6,506 bases of DNA, from contig JAIDUY010000010.1 of assembly GCA_029059965.1 (NCBI GenBank), positions 1 to 6,506 of the forward strand, in the 5' to 3' direction. This document shows, piece after piece, positions 1 to 5,159 of the stretch (position 1 is the stretch's first letter; each line of letters starts with the position of its first letter). This stretch comes from Muribaculaceae bacterium (GTDB lineage Bacteria; Bacteroidota; Bacteroidia; Bacteroidales; Muribaculaceae). The notes beneath the pieces were generated by a model. That model was not told the origin of the DNA and searched no databases. It saw nothing but the letters and a program-made list of their open reading frames with translations. A program made the translations under genes and the position numbers.

Positions 1-619
1 ATGTGGGACGACCCTCGCCGTCGTAGTGCTTGCTCAGGCCGAAGTCGATGAGCACGGGACGCGGCTTGCCGGTGGGGTCGGGTGTGAGCATGATGTTCTC
101 GGGCTTGATGTCGAGGTGCGTCATGCGGTTGGCGTGGAGGAAGCCGATGGCGTCGAGGATGGGAGTGGTGAGGCTGAGCATCTCCTGTTCGGACAGCGCA
201 CCGCGCTGTTTGACATAGTCGCGCAGGCTGTTGCCCTGGAGGTACTCCATTATATAATATGCTGTGTTGTTTGCCTCGAAGATTTCGCGCACCTTGACGA
301 TGTTGTCGTGGCGCGAGCCGAGCTTCTGCAGGCGCACGGCCTCGGCGACGAAGTCGCGCTGGGAGTTCTGCACTTCATCGGCCACGGGATTGGAATAGAC
401 CACTTTAGACGAGCCTTCGATGCGCTCGCAGCATCGTCCGAGGAAGTGCTCTTTCATCGCGTAGAAGAAAGAGTGTACGTTGTCGCCTTCGACAACCTGG
501 GCTTCGACCAGATAGGTTATTCCGAAGCCGCCTGCGCCGAGGGTCTTGACGACTCTGTACGTCTGTTGTCCGCTGGTCAGGAGAGTTCCCGGCACCAGCG
601 CGTTCTTGATTTCCGGCAT
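1..619 (-). CDS. Ser/Thr protein kinase, N-terminal part, cut by window edge (second of a tandem pair)
   Basis: The first 206 codons of a eukaryotic-type (Hanks) protein kinase are visible; the rest lies beyond base 1. The ATG at 617-619 was chosen because the protein aligns from residue 1, without gaps, to the complete kinase upstream (about 146 of 206 residues identical by hand count). Visible motifs are the glycine loop LGAGGFG (28-34), the ATP-anchoring lysine in YAMK (K56), a likely helix-C glutamate (E93), the catalytic loop HLDIKPEN (168-175) and DFG (192-194). It should therefore be an active ATP-dependent Ser/Thr kinase. The Leu in place of Arg in HRD makes it a non-RD kinase. It starts 47 bp after the stop of the other kinase, with an A/T-rich leader and no recognisable promoter between, so co-transcription is likely. 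Whether it also carries a membrane helix and YfaP-like modules cannot be seen here. Confidence 0.92.
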   Translation of the reverse strand, partial: MPEIKNALVPGTLLTSGQQTYRVVKTLGAGGFGITYLVEAQVVEGDNVHSFFYAMKEHFLGRCCERIEGSSKVVYSNPVADEVQNSQRDFVAEAVRLQKLGSRHDNIVKVREIFEANNTAYYIMEYLQGNSLRDYVKQRGALSEQEMLSLTTPILDAIGFLHANRMTHLDIKPENIMLTPDPTGKPRPVLIDFGLSKHYDGEGRPT

Positions 620-666
620 AGGATTATTTTATTTTACTGATATGCTGTGATTGATAATGATGTATC

Positions 667-2808
667 TCAATATGTGAACTGGCAGATGCGGACGTCGGCC
701 ATGCTGCTGCCGCTCTTTGTGATGCGGGTGAAGTAGGTTGTGGTGTTGGAGCCGTTCTTCACCACTACCTTGACGGGTATGCCGGCGCGGGGAACGGTGC
801 CGCGCACGCGCACGAAGACGTCGTAGATGCCCGAGCCGGGGCGGCTCCAGCTGACGCTCTCGAAGCTGCGGTTGCCGCCGGTCCGGTCGCCGGTGTGGCG
901 GGCGCCGTAGCTGCTGTCGTTGCGGTTGCCGTAGTAGATGTCGGTACCGTTGGCCTGATTGACGATGAGGTCGAGGTCGTTGCTGCTGTCCCACAGGAGG
1001 GTGACTTTGAGCGAGGTGTTGCGGCCGACGCTGTTGGCGCGGCTGACGGCCTGGCTGTCGGGAGCCGTGGAGGTCTCGGCCTCGACGTATTCGCTCACGA
1101 CGTTGCCCGAGTTGTAGCTGTCGGCGGGGCCGTCGGCATCGGTGACTGCGTCGCCGGAGCTGTTTGTCAGGCCCCTGTCGAGTGTGAGGCTCTTGACGAG
1201 GTAGAACTCGGGGCTTTCGTCGGTGGTGCCTTTCATGGTGACGTCGTAGACTGTCACGTGGCCGTTGACGTAGAGCTTGAGTGTGGCGCTGACTTCTTCG
1301 CCAAGGCTGAGGTTGCGGGCGGAGATGAAGAAGTCGTAGGTGCCTGCCCCGGGGCGTGTCCATGTGGCTTTTTCGGAGGAGCCGGGACCGCCGGTATCGT
1401 CGTCGCCGAGGCGTCCGCCGGTGGACGCCGAACGTTTGTCGGCGAAGTAGAGCAGATTATCGCCGGGTTCGACGATATAGAGGTCGAGGTCGCGGTCGGA
1501 GTCCCAGCTCAGGGTGACGCGCATGGGGGCGCCGTGCTGCTGGTTGGCGGGGGAGTCGTACTCGCGCTCGATGCTGACATCGGGGTCGGTGTACTGCGTT
1601 ATCTGATAGACGCGGTCGTAGTCGTGCCGGTCGTAACCCGAGGCAAGGGCGAGGATGATTGCCAAAAGACCGCCCAGCAGCAGGACGCCGCCGAGGGCGC
1701 CGAGGACGATGAAGAGGGTTTTGTTGCTCTTCTTGGGGCTACCCGGCATGCCCGGGTTCTGATAGGGAGGCTGGCCGAAGCCTGCGGGTGGCGGCGGGGG
1801 CATTCCGGGTCCGCCGGGATTGCCGGCATAGCCGTAGGGCGGCTGGCCGTAGCCTCCGGGCATGGCTCCGTAGTTTCCGGCGGGCGGCATCTGCGATGCG
1901 GGTGCGTCGAGTTTGTGAATCACCTGCGATATGTTCTGAGGACGTGCCATACGGTTCATGTCCATCATCTGAATCATGAGCGAGGCCAGCGCGGGGCTGA
2001 GGCCGGCTGTCATGGCGTGGAGGTCGCCGGGCAGCATTTCCGTGGATTTCTTGGGGTTCTGCCCGGTTACGCAGAATGCCATCGTGGCGCCGAGGGCGTA
2101 GATGTCGGCAGTGGGCTGGAAGTTTGTGATGCCGCCGTACTGCTCGACGGGCGAGTAGCCGTCGGAGCATCCGAGGGTGTTGATGGTGGATGTGGGGCTT
2201 CCGTTGCCGTCGTAGTGCTTGCTCAGTCCGAAGTCAATCAGCACGGGACGGGGCTGTCCCTGTGTGTCGGGCGTGAGCATGATGTTGTCGGGCTTGATGT
2301 CCAGATGAGTCATGCGGTTTGCATGGAGGAAGCCGACGGCATCGATTACGGGCGTCATGATGGCGAGCATCTCGTTCGGGCTCAGGCGTCCGCGCGATTT
2401 TACGTATTCGCGCAGGCTCTGGCCCTGGAGGAACTCCATGACGTAGTAGGCCGTGTTGTTGGTCTGGAATATCTCGTGTACGCGGACGATGTTGTTGTGC
2501 CGGTTGCCGAGTTTCTGCAGTCTGCCGGCTTCGGCGATGAAGTCTTTGAGAGAGTTCTCGACTTCGTCGGCCACGGGGTTGGAGTACACTACCTGGGTGC
2601 TTCCGGCGGGACGTTCGCAGCAGCGGTTGAGGAAGTGTTCCTTCATGGCGTAGAAGGAGGTGAGTTCGGTGCCGTTCACCTTCTCGCGCGATTCGACGAG
2701 ATATGTGATTCCGAACCCGCCGGCGCCGAGCGGTTTTACCACCCGGTATGTCTTCATTCCACCGCTGACCAGAGTCCCGGCAGTGAGTGCTTTGTTGATG
2801 GCGGACAT
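667..2808 (-). CDS. Receptor-like Ser/Thr protein kinase with one membrane helix and two YfaP/DUF2135-like ectodomain modules
   Basis: A complete 713-residue protein. Residues about 20-290 are a Hanks-type kinase: glycine loop LGAGGFG (28-34), K56 in YAMK, likely helix-C E93, catalytic loop HLDIKPDN (168-175), DFG (192-194), and SPVE (219-222) where APE is usual. Residues about 301-359 are a Pro/Gly/Tyr/Met-rich low-complexity linker ending in lysines (KKSNK). One strongly hydrophobic segment follows (about 364-389). The positive charges before it place the kinase in the cytoplasm and the C-terminus outside. Two related beta-rich modules follow (about 429-543 and 599-712). Each begins with VTLxWDSxxDLDL and contains W(T/S)RPG(A/S)GxYD, resembling the YfaP/DUF2135 family. 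The inference is a transmembrane receptor kinase sensing an unknown periplasmic cue; ligand and substrates are unknown. It precedes a paralogous kinase by 47 bp. A weak promoter candidate lies upstream. Confidence 0.93.
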   Translation of the reverse strand: MSAINKALTAGTLVSGGMKTYRVVKPLGAGGFGITYLVESREKVNGTELTSFYAMKEHFLNRCCERPAGSTQVVYSNPVADEVENSLKDFIAEAGRLQKLGNRHNNIVRVHEIFQTNNTAYYVMEFLQGQSLREYVKSRGRLSPNEMLAIMTPVIDAVGFLHANRMTHLDIKPDNIMLTPDTQGQPRPVLIDFGLSKHYDGNGSPTSTINTLGCSDGYSPVEQYGGITNFQPTADIYALGATMAFCVTGQNPKKSTEMLPGDLHAMTAGLSPALASLMIQMMDMNRMARPQNISQVIHKLDAPASQMPPAGNYGAMPGGYGQPPYGYAGNPGGPGMPPPPPAGFGQPPYQNPGMPGSPKKSNKTLFIVLGALGGVLLLGGLLAIILALASGYDRHDYDRVYQITQYTDPDVSIEREYDSPANQQHGAPMRVTLSWDSDRDLDLYIVEPGDNLLYFADKRSASTGGRLGDDDTGGPGSSEKATWTRPGAGTYDFFISARNLSLGEEVSATLKLYVNGHVTVYDVTMKGTTDESPEFYLVKSLTLDRGLTNSSGDAVTDADGPADSYNSGNVVSEYVEAETSTAPDSQAVSRANSVGRNTSLKVTLLWDSSNDLDLIVNQANGTDIYYGNRNDSSYGARHTGDRTGGNRSFESVSWSRPGSGIYDVFVRVRGTVPRAGIPVKVVVKNGSNTTTYFTRITKSGSSMADVRICQFTY

Positions 2809-2838
2809 AGTCTGTGCTGATTGACTGGTTTTCGGCCG

Positions 2839-2870
2839 CTAATTTAATATTTTTTTGCTAAAGGCGCAAG
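2839..2870 (-). promoter_or_regulatory. Weak candidate Bacteroidetes-type promoter for the kinase pair
   Basis: Read on the minus strand, CTTG (2867-2870) is followed after 20 nt by TAAATTAG (2839-2846). The Bacteroidetes consensus is TTTG and TAnnTTTG, so the -33 box has one mismatch and the -7 box one. The spacing is right and the surroundings are A/T-rich. It would give a leader of roughly 20-25 nt before the kinase ATG at 2808. The two mismatches in such an A/T-rich stretch make this only a candidate. Confidence 0.35.
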
Positions 2871-2906
2871 TTTTGAGGCCTTAACGTCCGCAGAAAATTA
2901 CCAAGT

Positions 2907-2933
2907 ACGGCGGTTTTGTGACCAAAACCCCGC
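2907..2933 (-). terminator. Stem-loop downstream of the porin gene, possible terminator
   Basis: An inverted repeat lies 34 bp after the porin stop. The core 7-bp stem pairs 2912-2918 with 2923-2929 around a 4-nt loop. It extends by three more G/C pairs and a G-U pair if one base (2911) bulges. On the minus strand it is followed by a short TTTT a little further on rather than an immediate U-tract, so termination would be imperfect. Its position between the porin stop and the candidate kinase promoter fits a terminator. Confidence 0.4.
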
Positions 2934-2966
2934 TTTGGCTGACGAATTGCAATTCAGCACCTGATT

Positions 2967-3965
2967 TCAGAAACGTATCACGAGTTCGGCCACCACTTTG
3001 TCGCCCTTTCCGACAGGGGCTTCGGTGCCGCTGTGGTAGAAATATTTCTCGTAGTCGAGGCGTATGTCGGCGAATACACTCTTGTAGCGGTAGCCGATTG
3101 TGCCGCCGACGGTGATGCGGTTGCAGGCGGGTGTTGTCTCGCTGTCCTTCACGCCGTTCCAGTGGGAGGTGATGCCGTCGTAGCGCGCCTGGACGGACCA
3201 GCGGTCGAAGAATCCTTTGGTGAGGGGACGTCCGTAGTCGCCCCACACGCACCATGAGTGGGCGGCCTCGTGGCTTGCGTTGCCGTAGTGCTGGTGCATG
3301 TACTCGGCCGCGACCTTGAGGTTGCTGTTACGCCATGATACGGCGCCGTCGTAGAGGTACATACGGCAGGCCGAGGGGCGCAGGCTCATGACGCCGCCGC
3401 TGAGGCGGAATGCTCCGGGAGTCCATGTGAGCTTGCCGGACCACGAATAGCTTTTGCTCCATTCCTCGTGGTCGGCCATCGAGCCTTGGTTGAATACGCC
3501 GGCCTCGACGGTGAGGGGCGTCCTGGGCAGACGCCACATGGCCTTGGCGCCGGCCTTGCGGTAGTTGCACATGCGGCCGCCCATGAACGAGCGGTTGGCG
3601 AAAATGTAGCTGGCCGGGCCGATGTGGGGCTCGATGCCGAAGGGCATGCGGAACTGGCCGATCTGGAAGTCGACTCCCTCGACTATGCGGATGCGGCCGA
3701 AGGCGTCGAGTATCTTCATCTTGCCGCGGTCGCAGAGGTCGGTCTGAATGTAGTAGCTGATGATGGGGGCGATGTTGCCGTCGAGGCTCACGCGGGCGTT
3801 ACGCACCTGAAAACGGCTGTCGCCGCTTTCGGTCTCCATCTCCCATCGGGTACGCATCACTCCGTGGATGCGGGGCACGTAGTCGGTGTCGGCGGCAGCG
3901 GCGCAGGCGGCCGCGGCCAGCATGGCGGTTGCCGCTGCATATGTCCGTATTGTCTGGAGTTTCAT
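2967..3965 (-). CDS. Outer membrane porin of the phosphate-selective porin O/P (Porin_O_P) family
   Basis: A 332-residue predicted outer membrane beta-barrel. It starts with a signal peptide: MKLQTIRTY, then an Ala-rich hydrophobic core, with cleavage probably near residues 24-26. The mature protein opens with RIHGVMRTRWE, followed by FQVRNARVSLDG (52-63), a strand resembling the family's LRRARLG region, KILDAF (84-89) and the hallmark IGQFRMPFGIEP (102-113). It ends in VIRF, a C-terminal aromatic residue typical of barrels inserted by the BAM machinery. The family forms anion or other small-solute channels; the substrate cannot be read here. The ATG at 3963-3965 is chosen because it gives a proper signal peptide. 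An in-frame TTG 16 codons upstream falls inside the promoter's -33 box. Its length looks on the short side for the family. It has its own promoter immediately after the preceding gene's stop. Confidence 0.9.
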   Translation of the reverse strand: MKLQTIRTYAAATAMLAAAACAAAADTDYVPRIHGVMRTRWEMETESGDSRFQVRNARVSLDGNIAPIISYYIQTDLCDRGKMKILDAFGRIRIVEGVDFQIGQFRMPFGIEPHIGPASYIFANRSFMGGRMCNYRKAGAKAMWRLPRTPLTVEAGVFNQGSMADHEEWSKSYSWSGKLTWTPGAFRLSGGVMSLRPSACRMYLYDGAVSWRNSNLKVAAEYMHQHYGNASHEAAHSWCVWGDYGRPLTKGFFDRWSVQARYDGITSHWNGVKDSETTPACNRITVGGTIGYRYKSVFADIRLDYEKYFYHSGTEAPVGKGDKVVAELVIRF

Positions 3966-3983
3966 CCTGCAAAAATACGAAAA

Positions 3984-4014
3984 AAAATGTAAAGGCCGCT
4001 CTAAACAGTCCAAA
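3984..4014 (-). promoter_or_regulatory. Bacteroidetes-type promoter of the porin gene
   Basis: On the minus strand a perfect TTTG (4011-4014) is followed after 19 nt by TACATTTT (3984-3991), matching TAnnTTTG at seven of eight positions with standard spacing. Transcription should begin near 3977-3979, leaving a very short leader of about 12-14 nt before the ATG at 3965. The -33 box lies 5 bp past the stop codon of the GNAT-like gene. This element also decides the porin start, since a TTG start at 4013 would lie inside the promoter. Confidence 0.65.
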
Positions 4015-4019
4015 TGTGC

Positions 4020-4628
4020 TCAGCTGTCCTGCGATGCTTCGGCGAGGCGACGGACGACGGGCGACGCCGCGAAGCGCTTGCGTGATAGCCGCAGGCTCAC
4101 CCACGGGCGAGAGCTCGGCCTCTGTATCTGCCTGAATCCTATGGCTTCCAAAAATCGCAGGGCAGGGGAGTTGGTGCGGTAGGCGCGCGAGCTGACCTGT
4201 ATACCGGCCTGCAGTAGGGCGCTGATGACTGCAATCGCGGCACGGAACTTGCCGAGGCTGTCCATGTAGCTGTCGCGCCATGCTCCGCCGTGGAACTCGA
4301 CGGTGTCGCACATGATGGGGTCGCGGCGGCGCAGGAATATCCCGCCGAAGGGCTCGCCGCTGTCGGTGTGCAGCAGCAGATAGGCACGGCAGGTGTCGCT
4401 GTTGCGGGCAAGAAAGTCGTCGAGGGCCTTGTCGCTGCCGATGTCCGTGAATATATTCCGCCAGCGTTCGGACCCGAAACTGCTGACGACGGCATCGCCG
4501 GGAATGACCTGACGCACCGTCACTTGCGGCAAGATGAAAGAAAGAGGCACATCGTGCCAGCGGCTGCTGTACGGTGTGCCTTCTTCGTTGTTCTGTCTGT
4601 CCGGATTATTTGCCGCGGCAGTGGTCAT
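4020..4628 (-). CDS. GNAT-like N-acetyltransferase family protein
   Basis: A 202-residue soluble protein with features of the GNAT acetyl-CoA-dependent N-acetyltransferase fold. There is a central strand pair (RAYLLLHTDSGEPFGGIFLRR, split around 81-101), a strand at about 107-114 (CDTVEFHGG), a helix after SLGKFRAA (124-131), and the common C-terminal signature NSPALRFLEAIGF (153-165), where GNATs carry N-x-x-A-x-x-x-Y/L-x-x-x-GF. The acetyl-CoA-binding Q/RxxGxG/A motif is only weakly recognisable, so the assignment rests mainly on the C-terminal signature. The substrate is unknown. The ATG at 4626-4628 lies inside the end of the preceding small gene (23-bp overlap), which suggests translational coupling. 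A long polar N-terminal stretch of about 30 residues precedes the fold, and no later ATG lies before the fold. The gene is probably co-transcribed with the small helical protein. Confidence 0.6.
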   Translation of the reverse strand: MTTAAANNPDRQNNEEGTPYSSRWHDVPLSFILPQVTVRQVIPGDAVVSSFGSERWRNIFTDIGSDKALDDFLARNSDTCRAYLLLHTDSGEPFGGIFLRRRDPIMCDTVEFHGGAWRDSYMDSLGKFRAAIAVISALLQAGIQVSSRAYRTNSPALRFLEAIGFRQIQRPSSRPWVSLRLSRKRFAASPVVRRLAEASQDS

Positions 4629-4845
4629 AGTAAGCCTTTGTTTTGGCTACGAAGTCCTTGGCGTTCTCGATGACTGACTTCTGGTAGTCGATGGCGGATT
4701 TGGAGTTTTTGGCGGCGCGCATGCGTGTCAGTTTCTCACGCTCGGCGGCGAGCCGCTTCTTGGCGCCTTCGTACTGTGCCTTGGCGGCCTGGACCGCTGG
4801 GTTGTTGGCTTTGGAACTGCCGGATTTTGAACTGTTTGCTCCCAT
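4606..4845 (-). CDS. Small Lys/Ala-rich helical protein of unknown function
   Basis: A 79-residue basic protein that I do not recognise. It begins with a Ser/Lys/Asn-rich flexible stretch (MGANSSKSGSSKANN). Two predicted helices follow (about 16-46 and 48-75), rich in Ala, Lys, Glu and Gln, with coiled-coil character. There is no signal peptide or membrane segment, so it should be cytoplasmic. It carries one cysteine near the C-terminus (YYDHCRGK). The ATG at 4843-4845 is preferred over the in-frame ATG at 4902 because it has an A-rich leader typical of Bacteroidetes starts. The extra 19 residues of the longer form are Pro-rich and unlike the rest. Its 3' end overlaps the GNAT-like gene by 23 bp. 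It lies downstream of the strong promoter at 5099-5131, separated by about 245 nt of structured leader. A partner or substrate role for the acetyltransferase (many lysines) is conceivable but only a guess from position. Confidence 0.65.
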   Translation of the reverse strand: MGANSSKSGSSKANNPAVQAAKAQYEGAKKRLAAEREKLTRMRAAKNSKSAIDYQKSVIENAKDFVAKTKAYYDHCRGK

Positions 4846-4955
4846 GGTAGTTGATTCTTTTTGTTCCGGAGGGAAGGCTTGGGGGCATTGAGGTCTGAGC
4901 ATGAACCATATCCCGACCTTCCCGCGACGTCATGACGACGGTCTGCCGGACGGTT
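4846..4955 (-). other. Gene-free spacer between the structured RNA and the small-protein start
   Basis: I see no gene here. A perfect 10-bp palindrome, CGTCATGACG, lies at 4928-4937 and could be a regulator site or chance. No convincing TTTG/TAnnTTTG promoter is visible, so transcription of the small gene most likely comes from 5099-5131 by reading through the T-run at 4956-4961. The last 20 bases before the ATG at 4845 are A-rich, as is common for Bacteroidetes translation starts. Confidence 0.35.
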
Positions 4956-4985
4956 AAAAAATGGTTCTGCAAGACGGGACGCAGA
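4956..4985 (-). terminator. Weak terminator-like hairpin with T-run
   Basis: TCTGC (4981-4985) pairs with GCAGA (4966-4970) across a 10-nt loop. After ACCA comes a run of six Ts (4956-4961). The 5-bp stem and the 4-nt gap before the T-run make it weak, so partial termination or attenuation is as likely as full termination. It would define the 3' end of the candidate RNA upstream. Confidence 0.28.
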
Positions 4986-5092
4986 GTTTTTGATTCGAGT
5001 CGATGAGGGGAGCCGTCCCACTGCTTTCAGCATGCTGCGATGCCGAATTGCCAAGGCAGTGTACCCTCATTACAGCCATCAGGCGGCTGTTT
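4956..5092 (-). ncRNA. Candidate structured small RNA or structured 5' leader, about 137 nt
   Basis: Downstream of a near-perfect promoter, the minus strand folds into a series of hairpins. The first is a perfect 6-bp stem (5085-5090 with 5072-5077). The second is a long interrupted stem-loop closed by ATGAGGG/CCCTCAT (5064-5070 with 5003-5009), continued by CACTGC/GCAGTG (5056-5061 with 5019-5024) and capped by a 7-bp stem including one G-U pair (5040-5046 with 5027-5033) around a 6-nt loop. The third is a 5-bp stem followed by six Ts (4956-4961). No credible protein is encoded in it. It could be an independent small RNA or a cis-regulatory leader of the small-protein/GNAT operon. A long rod with internal loops recalls 6S-type RNAs, but I cannot assign a family and recognise no known riboswitch core. 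Confidence 0.42.
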
Positions 5093-5098
5093 GCATGT

Positions 5099-5131
5099 CA
5101 AAGTTACAAAGATTTCTTTTCTTGTTCCAAA
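5099..5131 (-). promoter_or_regulatory. Strong Bacteroidetes-type promoter upstream of the structured RNA and small-protein operon
   Basis: On the minus strand a perfect TTTG (5128-5131) is followed after 21 nt by TAACTTTG (5099-5106), an exact match to the TAnnTTTG -7 box. Transcription should start near 5090-5094. The promoter lies within 30 bp of the stop codon of the TonB-dependent receptor gene, and I see no clear terminator for that gene in between. The nearest gene downstream starts about 245 nt away at 4845, which is unusually far. Confidence 0.68.
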
Positions 5132-5159
5132 TATTCCGGGGAGATTTTTCGCCGCGTAT

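Noticed and set aside
26..640. Plus-strand open frame of 204 codons opposite the truncated kinase
   Set aside because: Same explanation: it mirrors the minus-strand kinase, and a very similar antisense translation appears opposite the paralogue.
629..1363. Minus-strand open frame of 244 codons in another frame of the kinase ectodomain
   Set aside because: Its product is a low-complexity Arg/Gln/His/Pro string. The overlapping frame encodes the conserved YfaP-like modules.
895..2820. Long open frame on the plus strand (641 codons) opposite the complete kinase
   Set aside because: It is antisense to a gene with clear kinase motifs. Its translation is a Val/Gly/Ala/Asp-rich string without recognisable domains, as expected opposite GC-rich codons.
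3890..3965. Possible lipoprotein signal (Cys at residue 21 of the porin)
   Set aside because: The residues before the Cys are AAA with no Leu/Val/Ile at -3, so it is not a proper lipobox; an ordinary signal peptide fits a porin.
3966..4013. Upstream TTG start for the porin, adding 16 residues
   Set aside because: The added residues precede a perfect signal peptide, and the TTG lies within the -33 element of the porin promoter.
4846..4902. Upstream ATG (4900-4902) for the small Lys-rich protein
   Set aside because: The extra 19 residues are Pro/Gln-rich and unlike the rest. The ATG at 4845 has the A-rich leader expected here.
4985..5010. tRNA T-loop-like TTCGAGT on the plus strand
   Set aside because: The flanking bases do not form a 5-bp T-stem, and no acceptor or anticodon arm can be drawn.
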